Counted from the first letter of the stretch, positions 1-7,056 are shown. The stretch: 29,385 nucleotides of DNA from RGIG1995 sp045652425 (GCA_045652425.1 JAZRUG010000031.1:1-29385); one strand, 5' to 3'. Translations and numbers: made by a program. The notes: a model not told the origin generated them from the letters alone.

Positions 1-173
1 TAATGAAATCGTTGCGCGGCAACGATGAAATCTTCACTTCGTTCAGATGAAATCCAAGGACAAGTCCTCGGATGAAATCAAATCCGTCTAAATACAACCC
101 TGCGAAGCAGGATTTCATCGCAAACGCGATTTCATCCACCAGAGGTGGATTTCACCCGTCGAAGACGGATTTG
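1..173. repeat. Array of small hairpins with constant linker
   Basis: Short inverted repeats of different sequence follow one another and are separated by a constant linker, GATGAAATC. Arms pair at 10-24 (CGTTGC/GCAACG), 55-71 (CC.AGGAC/GTCCT.GG), 99-111 (CCTGC/GCAGG), 116-130 (ATCGC/GCGAT), 132-149 (ATCCACC/GGTGGAT) and 157-168 (CCGTC/GACGG). The linker is direct in the left half (about 3, 24, 46 and 71) and inverted in the right half (about 111, 128 and 148), so the array is also symmetric around position 95. No ORF is credible here. The function is unknown. Confidence 0.75.
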
Positions 174-222
174 ACTGCGTGTTCTCCGTTAAGGATAACA
201 CGCTAATGCGGGGATATTTTTT
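173..222. repeat. Diverged relative of the 41-bp repeat at 3972 and 6056
   Basis: The segment contains GCGTGTT/AACACGC arms and then GGGGAT followed by a T-run. It resembles the arm at 6056-6095 (TAAG..ACACGCT..ATGC..GGGGAT) with small gaps. It lies directly after the hairpin array. The similarity was seen by eye only. Confidence 0.45.
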
Positions 223-253
223 GTAATATAAATAAGTATTTAATTATAAAAAG

Positions 254-275
254 CCTATTTTCACTTGAAAATAGG
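254..275. promoter_or_regulatory. Palindrome overlapping the -35 of the alpha-galactosidase promoter
   Basis: There are perfect 10-bp arms, CCTATTTTCA and TGAAAATAGG, with a 2-bp centre. The right arm contains the -35 hexamer TTGAAA (265-270). The position fits an operator for a repressor or activator of the downstream gene. A terminator hairpin is the alternative, but the T-run after it is poor. Confidence 0.45.
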
Positions 276-293
276 AAAGTATTATGTTAAAAT
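265..293 (+). promoter_or_regulatory. Sigma-A promoter of the alpha-galactosidase gene
   Basis: TTGAAA, 17-bp spacer, TAAAAT at 288-293, with an extended -10 TG at 285-286. It leaves a 5' UTR of roughly 55 nt before the ATG at 354. Confidence 0.6.
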
Positions 294-353
294 GGTTGTG
301 TATGTATTTTTGTTAAATAAAAATGTTTATTATAAAAAGAAAGAGGAAAAAAT

Positions 354-2525
354 ATGTCAATTTATTTCGACGAGCAAAGTAAAATTTTTTACCTTGAAAG
401 CAAAAACCTTACCTATGCGTTTGGTATAAACGCTATCGGTCAAATGGAGCACGTTTATTTCGGCAAAAGAACCGGAAGAGACCTTAAGACCGGCATCTAT
501 TGCGGCGGCGGTAGATCCCACGCTGTATATGTTGTGGGTAACAACGATAAAAGATATGATGTAACTGTTATTCCACAGGAAATAAGTACTCCCTACGGCG
601 GCGACTATTATGAGCCCAGCCTTATTCTCGAATACGCCAACGGAAACAGACGTTCTGACCTTGTTTTTGACGGTTATGAAATACTTAAAGAAAAGCCCGC
701 CCTTGACGGTCTTCCCTCTTTAAGAAAGGGTGAAACACTCGCTATTACTCTTAAAGCAAAGAGCGCAAAGGTTATTCTTTACTATACGGTATCGGAAACG
801 TCTTCTATTATCGCGCGCAGCATAAAAGTTATAAATGAAGGCAACGATGACCTTCGTGTAAACCGCGCTTACAGCTTTGCCTTTTCTCTCCCTAATCTTG
901 ATTGGAAAGCTACGTACATCGCAGGTGCTGCGGGTGCTGAAGCTCACGTAAAATCCACCGAACTCGACAGAGGTATTTTTACTATAGACTCAAAGAGAGG
1001 TAATTCCTCTGCTTCCGTTAATCCCTTTATGGCAATCGGCAGAGATTCAACTACCGAAAACGAGGGCATCGCATACGGTATAAACATCATATATTCGGGT
1101 TCACACACTATCTCCGCTGAAAGAACTCCTATGGGCCTGGTTCGTGTTACCGGCGGTCTTTCCGCTTTCGATTTCTCTTGGAAATTAGAACCCGGCGAAT
1201 CCTTCCAGTCTCCCGAAGTTGTTCTCGCATTCTCTGATGAGGGTTACTCCGGTATGAGCCGTCAGTTCCACGATATCTACAGAGAGGCGCTTATCCCCGA
1301 AAGATTCGTAAAAAAATCACGTCCCATCGTTATCAATAACTGGGAGGCTACAAGATTTAAGTTCACTATGGAAAAGCTCCGTTCTATAGTTTCAACAGTT
1401 GCAGGAACCGGTATCGACACTTTTGTTCTTGACGACGGTTGGTTCGGAAAACGTGAAGACGAAACATCAGGTCTCGGAGACTGGTACGTAAACGAAGAAA
1501 AAATGGAAGGTACGCTTAAAGACCTCATTGACTTTACTCACTCAAAAGGTATGCGCTTTGGTCTTTGGTTTGAGCCCGAAATGGTAAGCCGCGACAGCGA
1601 CCTCTTCCGTGCTCATCCCGATTGGGCTATGCAAACTCCCGACGAAGAGGCTGTTGAAGCAAGAAGACAGCTTATGCTCGACCTTACCAGAGTTGAAGTC
1701 AGAGAATATCTTGCTGATACTATCAACAAAATTATCCGCGAAAATGAAATAGACTACGTTAAGTGGGACTGTAACCGCGACCTCGCAGAAGGCTACTCTC
1801 TTGCGCTCCCTGCAGACAGACAAAAAGAAACTTTCCACAGACAGATTCTCGGTCTCTATGACCTCTTTGACAGAATCGTAAATGCTAACCCCGATATCAT
1901 TTTCGAGGGTTGTTCCAGCGGTGGCTCACGTTTTGACGCAGGTGTACTCTACTACTTCCCGCAGATTTGGACAAGCGACCAAACCGATGCTCCCGCAAGA
2001 GCAAAGATTCAGTACGGTACTTCCTTCTGCTATCCTTTCTCGGCTATGTCTTGCCATATTACAGAATCCCCTAACAGACGAGCAAAGCACGTTACAAAGC
2101 TCTATGCAAGAGCTGACCTTGCTCACATGGGAGCTACAGGTTATGAGCTCGACACCACAAAAATGACCGAAGAAGAAATCGCTGAAATTCCTAATCAAAT
2201 CGCAGCATATAAAACAGACGAAGACCTCGTATTTAACGGCGACGTATACAGACTCGTTTCTCCTTTCGGTGATTCTAACTATTTTGCTATGCAGGTAGTT
2301 TCTCCCGATAAGAAAAAAGCAAGAGTTACCGTTATGAAAATGATGGAAGCCTTCAATGAGCCTGAAATGAGAATCTATCCCCGCGGCCTTGATGAAGATA
2401 CCGTTTATGAGGTTGCTGAACTTGAAATGTCTATGACAGGTAAAAGCTGGATGAACTTCGGTCTCTATCCCGCTATGCCCGCAGGCGACTTCGAAACCAA
2501 GGTTTACAGATTTATTGCAAAATAA
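354..2525 (+). CDS. Alpha-galactosidase, GH36
   Basis: This enzyme hydrolyses terminal alpha-1,6-galactose from raffinose-family oligosaccharides or galactomannan fragments. The 723 residues are the usual length of the long GH36 enzymes (melibiase type): an N-terminal beta-supersandwich to about 320, a catalytic TIM barrel from about 325 to 640 and a C-terminal beta domain. Visible motifs are DDGWFG (from 360), KWDCNRD with the nucleophile Asp472, GCSSGG near 515, and WTSDQTDA (539-546) with the acid/base Asp542. There is no signal peptide, so it should act in the cytoplasm on imported sugars. No sugar transporter or LacI/AraC regulator is in the window. The start at 354 is preceded by AAGAGGAAA. 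The palindrome at 254-275 may carry its regulation. Family assignment is firm; the natural substrate is inferred. Confidence 0.95.
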   Translation: MSIYFDEQSKIFYLESKNLTYAFGINAIGQMEHVYFGKRTGRDLKTGIYCGGGRSHAVYVVGNNDKRYDVTVIPQEISTPYGGDYYEPSLILEYANGNRRSDLVFDGYEILKEKPALDGLPSLRKGETLAITLKAKSAKVILYYTVSETSSIIARSIKVINEGNDDLRVNRAYSFAFSLPNLDWKATYIAGAAGAEAHVKSTELDRGIFTIDSKRGNSSASVNPFMAIGRDSTTENEGIAYGINIIYSGSHTISAERTPMGLVRVTGGLSAFDFSWKLEPGESFQSPEVVLAFSDEGYSGMSRQFHDIYREALIPERFVKKSRPIVINNWEATRFKFTMEKLRSIVSTVAGTGIDTFVLDDGWFGKREDETSGLGDWYVNEEKMEGTLKDLIDFTHSKGMRFGLWFEPEMVSRDSDLFRAHPDWAMQTPDEEAVEARRQLMLDLTRVEVREYLADTINKIIRENEIDYVKWDCNRDLAEGYSLALPADRQKETFHRQILGLYDLFDRIVNANPDIIFEGCSSGGSRFDAGVLYYFPQIWTSDQTDAPARAKIQYGTSFCYPFSAMSCHITESPNRRAKHVTKLYARADLAHMGATGYELDTTKMTEEEIAEIPNQIAAYKTDEDLVFNGDVYRLVSPFGDSNYFAMQVVSPDKKKARVTVMKMMEAFNEPEMRIYPRGLDEDTVYEVAELEMSMTGKSWMNFGLYPAMPAGDFETKVYRFIAK

Positions 2526-2533
2526 GAATTATA

Positions 2534-2590
2534 AAGGGGCTCTGCCCCTTGAACCCCGCATAAGAACCTTTTTAAAAAAAGGTTCTTATG
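2534..2590 (+). terminator. Double hairpin after the alpha-galactosidase gene
   Basis: The first hairpin is 2534-2550 (AAGGGGC/GCCCCTT). The second, 2559-2590, has arms CATAAGAACCTT and its complement with an A/T-rich loop. The second belongs to a gene-end module also seen at 3871-3900 and 7057-7082. On the minus strand the first hairpin reads GGGGTTCAAGGGG, the core found in the structured elements at 28868 and 29103. Confidence 0.6.
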
Positions 2591-2616
2591 TATCTCTAAA
2601 AACTTTAATAAGGTGT

Positions 2617-2646
2617 TTGTGAGAAAATCGCACACTCATCTATAAT
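2617..2646 (+). promoter_or_regulatory. Promoter of the CapA-like gene
   Basis: TTGTGA, 18-bp spacer, TATAAT at 2641-2646, 24 bp before the start codon. The consensus -10 is clear; the -35 is moderate. Confidence 0.55.
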
Positions 2647-2670
2647 ACTTAAAAAAGAGGAAAAAGGATT

Positions 2671-3873
2671 ATGAAAAAAATATCGTTTTTGGGTGATATA
2701 ATGTGTGAGCCCTCTATGCTCACTCCTAACTTACAGGCTGACGGAAGCTATAATTTTGACGATACCTTTGTAAAAATTAAACCTATGCTCGAAGAAGCCG
2801 ATTACGTAATCGGTAATATGGAGTTCCCTCTTGCCGGTTCGGCAACAAACTATTCTCCTACCTTCTTTACGTTTAATGCTCCCGATTCGTACGCTGATGC
2901 AATCAAGAAGATGGGTGTTGACCTCGTATCTATCGTAAACAACCACACACTCGACAGAGGTGTTGATGGTATGATGCGTACAATGAAAGTCCTTGACGAG
3001 AAAGGGCTTGACAGAATAGGAACACATCTTCCTGAAGAAGAACGCAAAGAAGCTTTCTATTTTACACTTGATGACGTTAAATACGCTGTAGTCGCTTATA
3101 CATACACCACAAATAAGGTATTGAAAGACGACGATAGAAAGTACGAACAATACATAAACTATCTTCGTGAACCCGCTATGTCTTCATACACCCCCGAAGT
3201 CAGAAAAAAAATGAAGACTTGGGTTGACAAGCTCCCATATATCAAAAAACTCAAAGAACACCAGAGAGCTGCTATTAAAGTTGCTTTGGGACTTCCCGGT
3301 ACACTTGCAAGAGCTGACGATAATATGGAAACCGAGCGTTTCTCTCCCTATATTGATAACTTTGTTGCCGATATAAAGAAGGCAAAAGAGAACGCTGATT
3401 TCGTTATCTGCTTTCCTCACGTTGGCGGTCAGTTTAACCCCAAACCCGGACTCTTCTCTGAATTCGTTATTCAAAAGGCTCTTGAAGCAGGCGCTGACGC
3501 AATTTTCGCGCACCACTCTCACATGGTTCAAAAAGCAGGTTACGTCGGAAAAGTTCCCGTTGCATATTCCCTCGGTAACGTTACAATGTGTCCCTATGCA
3601 CACACTATCGTAAAAGAGCATCTTCCCGACTACGGTCTTATTGCTCACCTCTATATGAACGGTAAAGAAATCGAAAAAACTACCTTCTCTATCATTAAAG
3701 GCGTTCAGAAAAAAGGTGAAAAGCTTGTTTCTTGGCCCGTTGACGAGCTATATAAGACTCTTACAAACGAAAAAGATAAAAAGAAGCTTGAAAATGACGT
3801 ACGCCAAGTTTACAAATACGCTATGGGCAAGGATATCGAAGGCGAAGTGTTCAGAAAAGAGTATATTCTTTAA
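2671..3873 (+). CDS. CapA family metallophosphatase-like protein
   Basis: The protein matches the CapA/PgsA (PGA_cap) family, calcineurin-like metallophosphatase folds linked to poly-gamma-glutamate capsule in Bacillus but often found outside capsule loci. Motifs run in the usual order: FLGDIM with Asp9 at the N-terminus, VIGNMEFPL near 48, VNNHTLDRG near 90, FPHVGGQF near 250, and HHSHMVQ followed by VAYSLGNV near 290-315. At 400 residues it is of normal length. The N-terminus begins straight into the first beta strand, so no signal peptide or membrane anchor is visible, unlike surface CapA. The start at 2671 has AAGAGGAAAAAGG upstream. It has its own promoter and terminator and no capB/capC neighbours, so a capsule role is not supported. 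A cytosolic phosphoesterase of unknown substrate is a fair description. Confidence 0.85.
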   Translation: MKKISFLGDIMCEPSMLTPNLQADGSYNFDDTFVKIKPMLEEADYVIGNMEFPLAGSATNYSPTFFTFNAPDSYADAIKKMGVDLVSIVNNHTLDRGVDGMMRTMKVLDEKGLDRIGTHLPEEERKEAFYFTLDDVKYAVVAYTYTTNKVLKDDDRKYEQYINYLREPAMSSYTPEVRKKMKTWVDKLPYIKKLKEHQRAAIKVALGLPGTLARADDNMETERFSPYIDNFVADIKKAKENADFVICFPHVGGQFNPKPGLFSEFVIQKALEAGADAIFAHHSHMVQKAGYVGKVPVAYSLGNVTMCPYAHTIVKEHLPDYGLIAHLYMNGKEIEKTTFSIIKGVQKKGEKLVSWPVDELYKTLTNEKDKKKLENDVRQVYKYAMGKDIEGEVFRKEYIL

Positions 3874-3900
3874 GAAACTTTTTTGAAAAAAAGTTTCTTA
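3871..3900 (+). terminator. Terminator of the CapA-like gene
   Basis: The hairpin TAAGAAACTTTTTT/AAAAAAAGTTTCTTA starts at the stop codon itself. It is followed by an AAAAAACTTTAATA tail shared with the gene-end hairpin at 2559-2610. Confidence 0.65.
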
Positions 3901-3971
3901 ACAACTTCAAAAAACTTTAATACGCGCACTTACTATTGCTTTATTAAAAGTTTTTGAGGGCCAAAAGAAAT

Positions 3972-4013
3972 ATCCCCGAAGCATTATGGTGAGTGTTCTT
4001 AAGGACAGTTTTT
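3972..4013 (+). repeat. Left arm of a 41-bp inverted repeat
   Basis: Runs from ATCCCCGAAGCAT to TTCTTAAGGACAGTTTT. Its reverse complement lies at 6056-6095 with one indel and about three mismatches. The pair encloses about 2.1 kb holding the sigma factor gene. Confidence 0.7.
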
Positions 4014-4049
4014 ACTAATGAAATACTAACCGAACAAACGACTACTACC

Positions 4050-4181
4050 AGAGGCTCCCTTGTGTAAAGGGAGCTGACGCCGAAGGCGGCTGAGGGATTG
4101 TTTTACAAAGGATTTTAGTTTTTTACAATCCCTCCGTCACGGCAAGCCGTGCCACCGCCCTTTACACAAGGGAGGCTTTTT
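4050..4181. repeat. Palindromic MITE-like element, copy 1
   Basis: The ends are inverted repeats: GAGGCTCCCTTGTGTAAAGG on the left and its near complement ending GGGAGGC on the right. Inner inverted pairs are GCCGAAGGC, GAGGGATTG/CAATCCCTC and GGCAAGCC. The order of parts matches the copy at 6479-6619. It has no coding capacity and fits a short non-autonomous palindromic element. Confidence 0.7.
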
Positions 4182-4241
4182 GTTTGTCTGCAAGTGCGCA
4201 CTTACTCACCACCAGAGGTGGTTGTGCAACATAAAATAACA

Positions 4242-4279
4242 CACCGCCGAGAGTGATCAAACGGTTGCTCTCGGCGGTG
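4242..4279 (-). terminator. Terminator after the sigma factor gene
   Basis: A 12-bp stem, CACCGCCGAGAG/CTCTCGGCGGTG, lies 6 bp past the stop codon of the minus-strand gene. The T-rich tail in that direction is moderate. The rest of the 411-bp gap 3874-4284 holds only the repeats listed and one more small hairpin, CCACCAGAGGTGG at 4208-4220. Confidence 0.6.
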
Positions 4280-4284
4280 AATTT

Positions 4285-5841
4285 TTACTTATTCAAAACA
4301 ACATAAGTCGTAGGCATTTCAAGAGGATGCCACGCGGTATTCAAAAATTGTCTGTCAATAAGAATTGTTGCGGGAATGCAAACAGCATTAACAAACTTAT
4401 CCATAGAAGCAATGCCATTTACTTGATTTTGTAAATGCTTTGGAGTATGAGCACTTAAAATCTTTGCGGCAGTTTTATCCATTTCTCTGACAATCGATGC
4501 AAGTTCAGCAGATATAAATTCCTTTACATTATGGATAATTGTTAGATATTGTTCCAAAGTATAGACCGGAACAGTCACCCTATATGTTTCTTCTTCCTTG
4601 ACAACATATCCCTTTTTTATCATTTCCGCAACAGCCTCAAGGTCATATTCACTGAAATTCAGATTCTCGCCGCGGCAAAGATCACAAAAAATATTGATAT
4701 AACGTTCGTTTCCATAAAAATCGTGATAATCGCCTTTACCCTTTCCACCTTTCCAATAGTCAAAAAAGTACAGACTGTTTCCGTGTTTATCGTCTACGCC
4801 GCAGTAAGAGAATATATGTTTCTCGTTTAATTTCTCTATACACCAAAGATAAGCGGATTCGCCCCATCCTGTCTTAGGTGCATCTATAGTATCGCTACAA
4901 TCCACTCCGCATATCATTCTAAAAAGGATAGTAGCAAGCTGCCAACGCAAGGTATTATCCGAAAAATCACGACCTGCAAAGTTAAGATTTTTATATTCAC
5001 TTAACTTATCACTAAGAAAAACCGTCATTTTATCAGCAATCTGTTCGTGATATTTTGCAACGGCACGTTCAATCTCGTCAGCACACTCGGATGTAATAAC
5101 AATCACATTTGCTTTGTAGTGCGTTCCTTCTCTAATTATAATCTGTTTTTCTTCAAGTGCCTTGATTTCATCATCGAGATAAGGAAGCGGAATACCGGTT
5201 TCGAGACTGATCTGCTGAACGGTGAGCGCATCATTATAGCAAGCATTTACAATATTCTGTCTAATCTTGTTCTGCATAAACTGCCAAAATTGATTAGGAC
5301 CTTGACCGCTATACATCGGGATAAGCGTTTTGGGATTATAACTGAGTTCTCCAAGATTTCTTTCCATACTCATTCCTTCTTTCAATATTTTTCGTGATTT
5401 GAACAGCAGGTATTTTACCATGCTTTCGGAAATGGCAAGCGCAGATGATATTTCAGAACAAGAATGTCCGTCAATGTAATATAAAATCGTTGCTTTTCGA
5501 TATTTCTTGGATAACAAAGTAAGCTCACGACGAAGTAGAGATATATCGTTATTATCATCTTCGGTTAATACATCGTCCGAAGCAATATCTTCCGTCAATT
5601 CGCAAGTGTTATTTTTTAACTTTTTTCGATACCATTGCTTATAGACATTTTCTGCAACGCCCCACATAAAGGCGTAAAACGCCTTGTCGTCGCGGATATT
5701 TTCAGCCGACTTTATCAACTCATACAAAATTTCTTGGGACAAGTCTTCGGCTTCTTCCCGTTTGGGTGTTTTAGCCATACAGTAGGAAAAAATCGTTTTA
5801 GATACTTCCGTTATCTTTTCGTTCAATTCGATTGTGGTCAT
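4285..5841 (-). CDS. Sigma-70 family (ECF-like) sigma factor with long C-terminal extension
   Basis: The first 155 residues look like an ECF sigma factor: region 2 at about 14-80, with the acidic EEAEDLSQEILYELI helix and a W-rich core-binding end (MWGVAENVYKQWYRKK), and region 4 at about 102-155 with a helix-turn-helix (HSCSEISSALAISESMVKYL). Then come a probable winged-helix segment at about 190-245 (LTVQQISLETGIPLPYLDDEI) and about 270 residues that I cannot assign. ECF sigmas are usually near 170-200 residues, so the 518-residue protein carries a large added module, possibly a fused sensor or anti-sigma-like domain. The start is firm: AAAGGAGGT sits 6 nt upstream. No anti-sigma factor or obvious target lies next to it, and it sits between inverted repeats. 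Sigma assignment is confident; the role of the extension is unknown. Confidence 0.8.
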   Translation of the reverse strand: MTTIELNEKITEVSKTIFSYCMAKTPKREEAEDLSQEILYELIKSAENIRDDKAFYAFMWGVAENVYKQWYRKKLKNNTCELTEDIASDDVLTEDDNNDISLLRRELTLLSKKYRKATILYYIDGHSCSEISSALAISESMVKYLLFKSRKILKEGMSMERNLGELSYNPKTLIPMYSGQGPNQFWQFMQNKIRQNIVNACYNDALTVQQISLETGIPLPYLDDEIKALEEKQIIIREGTHYKANVIVITSECADEIERAVAKYHEQIADKMTVFLSDKLSEYKNLNFAGRDFSDNTLRWQLATILFRMICGVDCSDTIDAPKTGWGESAYLWCIEKLNEKHIFSYCGVDDKHGNSLYFFDYWKGGKGKGDYHDFYGNERYINIFCDLCRGENLNFSEYDLEAVAEMIKKGYVVKEEETYRVTVPVYTLEQYLTIIHNVKEFISAELASIVREMDKTAAKILSAHTPKHLQNQVNGIASMDKFVNAVCIPATILIDRQFLNTAWHPLEMPTTYVVLNK

Positions 5842-5923
5842 CTACGTACCTCCTTTCCGCAATTTTAGAAGCTTCTGCCTTAATAGTGAAAGAAAAATGA
5901 TTTGGTTAATCTTTTTCAAAAAT

Positions 5924-5952
5924 ATTATACCATAAAGTTGTGAATTAGTCTA
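5924..5952 (-). promoter_or_regulatory. Promoter of the sigma factor gene
   Basis: Minus-strand TAGACT, 17-bp spacer, extended -10 TGGTATAAT. It lies about 83 bp upstream of the start codon. Confidence 0.6.
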
Positions 5953-5960
5953 CATAAAGA

Positions 5961-5978
5961 CATTTGTGTCCACAAATG
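5961..5978. promoter_or_regulatory. Palindrome just upstream of the sigma factor -35
   Basis: A perfect CATTTGTG/CACAAATG palindrome with a 2-bp centre, 8 bp upstream of the -35 hexamer. The position suits an activator or autoregulatory site. It has no T-run, so it is unlikely to be a terminator. Confidence 0.4.
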
Positions 5979-5991
5979 CAGTGCTTGTCAA

Positions 5992-6028
5992 GAAAAAAGG
6001 GCGAAGAATTTTAACAATTCTTCGTCCT
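5992..6028 (-). terminator. Terminator after the small membrane protein gene
   Basis: The stem CGAAGAATT/AATTCTTCG with flanking GGAC/GCCC pairs is followed on the minus strand by a six-T run. It separates the membrane protein gene (6122-6367) from the sigma factor unit. Confidence 0.7.
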
Positions 6029-6055
6029 TTTCCTGTCGGTAGATAACGTATTCTT

Positions 6056-6095
6056 AAAACTGTCCTTAAGAACACGCTCCATATGCTTCGGGGAT
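6056..6095 (-). repeat. Right arm of the 41-bp inverted repeat
   Basis: Reverse complement of 3972-4013 with about 90 percent match by eye. It lies between the terminator at 5992-6028 and the stop codon of the small membrane protein gene. No target-site duplication is visible outside the arms. Confidence 0.7.
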
Positions 6096-6121
6096 TGTTT
6101 TATTATTAAATAAAAAAATAA

Positions 6122-6367
6122 TCATTCGGTAATTTTTTTGTTTTCAAGTTCATCAATACGTTTGGTTAGTTCATTAATCTTATGTTTGTTGCTCAAATAT
6201 ATTTCCAAAATCAAAAATAGAACTATAGACAAAACAATTGAAGCTCCGCAAAAAGTAGTAACTACTAATGAATCGGTAAGATCATTCATTAAGTTTCCAT
6301 ATCCACTCAAATATACTACCACAAAAGATACAATACAGCAAACAAAAAATCTTAAAATTTTACCCAT
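6122..6367 (-). CDS. Small two-helix membrane protein
   Basis: An 81-residue protein with two hydrophobic segments at about 5-22 and 34-58, joined by a short polar loop (SGYGNLMNDLTDS), and a charged C-terminal helix (KINELTKRIDELENKK) that could form a short coiled coil. I recognise no family. It is probably real: AAAGGAGGAAGC precedes the ATG, a TATAAT lies at 6395-6400 on the minus strand, and a good terminator follows at 5992-6028. It is a single-gene unit inside repeat-rich DNA, next to the right arm of the inverted repeat. Function unknown. A membrane partner of the neighbouring sigma factor is only a guess from position. Confidence 0.65.
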   Translation of the reverse strand: MGKILRFFVCCIVSFVVVYLSGYGNLMNDLTDSLVVTTFCGASIVLSIVLFLILEIYLSNKHKINELTKRIDELENKKITE

Positions 6368-6478
6368 AAAAGCTTCCTCCTTTGTTTATTTATGATTATA
6401 TATTCAATTTTAGCACTTCATTTGTACTGCATATATAATAAGCAATCCCACATCCATAAAATCAGATGGCACTATATA

Positions 6479-6619
6479 AGGCTCCTTCCGAGAGGGAGCT
6501 CCCGACGAAGTCGGGTGAGGGAGAGTGCGATATAACAAAGTTTAAACGAATTTTAAACTCTCGCAGGCTCCTTCCGTCACGGCTTTGCCGCGCCACCTTC
6601 CTCTCGGAGGAAGGCTTTT
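6479..6619. repeat. Palindromic MITE-like element, copy 2
   Basis: The ends are inverted: AAGGCTCCTTCCGAGAGG on the left and its complement ending GGAAGGCTT on the right. Inner hairpins are CCCGAC/GTCGGG and CGGC/GCCG. It shares the part order and the CTCCNTCACGGC..GCC segment with 4050-4181 but has diverged. It overlaps the 3' end of the DUF559 gene. Confidence 0.7.
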
Positions 6620-6960
6620 ACTACAGCATCTATATATCTGCATACTCCACTAAAATTCGTATCAATTTGATAATTAGTAAAACGTATAACTTTTAGGTCA
6701 TAGCCCTCAAGAATCTCTGTTCGAAATTCATCCTTTTGTTTTCCATCTTTGGTATAATGTTGAGATCCATCAAGTTCGATAATCAATTTTGCTCTATGAC
6801 AATAAAAATCCGCTATAAAATTATCTATAGCTTTTTGTCGCTGAAATCTAATCTCATATTTTGACAAAAAATCGTACCACAAATGATTTTCTTGCGGTGT
6901 TGCTTTTTTACGAAGATTTTTTGCGAGAGTAATATTTTTTTCGTTATAATCAAGAGACAT
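6577..6960 (-). CDS. DUF559 domain protein, endonuclease-like
   Basis: The protein fits DUF559, a PD-(D/E)XK endonuclease-like family related to very-short-patch-repair (Vsr) nucleases. Typical blocks are LAKNLRKKATPQENHLWYDFL, RFQRQKAIDNFIADFYC, and the catalytic-like IIELDGSQHY, then VIRFTN. I chose the ATG at 6960 (MSLDYNEK) because GGAGGGG sits 7 nt before it; an in-frame TTG at 6975 would overlap that site. That gives 127 residues, normal for the family. The last dozen codons and the stop lie in the palindromic repeat at 6479-6619, so the C-terminal EEGGAAKP is repeat-derived. It has its own promoter at 6988-7016. The biological role of these stand-alone proteins is not established. Confidence 0.85.
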   Translation of the reverse strand: MSLDYNEKNITLAKNLRKKATPQENHLWYDFLSKYEIRFQRQKAIDNFIADFYCHRAKLIIELDGSQHYTKDGKQKDEFRTEILEGYDLKVIRFTNYQIDTNFSGVCRYIDAVVKAFLREEGGAAKP

Positions 6961-6987
6961 ATTTCCCCTCCACAATATTGTATAATC

Positions 6988-7016
6988 ATTTTATCACAAA
7001 AACGGCAGAGGTACAA
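6988..7016 (-). promoter_or_regulatory. Promoter of the DUF559 gene, inside a terminator
   Basis: Minus-strand TTGTAC (7011-7016), 17-bp spacer, extended -10 TGATAAAAT. The -35 lies in the loop of the terminator hairpin 6998-7033. Confidence 0.55.
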
Positions 7017-7033
7017 TACCTCTGCCGTTTTAA
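6998..7033 (-). terminator. Terminator of the ior-aminotransferase operon
   Basis: A near-perfect stem (AAAACGGCAGAGGTA and its complement) is followed on the minus strand by TTTTTG. It is the second hairpin past the aminotransferase stop codon. Confidence 0.75.
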
Positions 7034-7056
7034 ATTAAAGTTTTTGAGAGTCAAGA

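Noticed and set aside
6466..6696. Plus-strand frame starting MALYKAPSEREL
   Set aside because: It is a translation through the palindromic element and into the antisense of the DUF559 gene.
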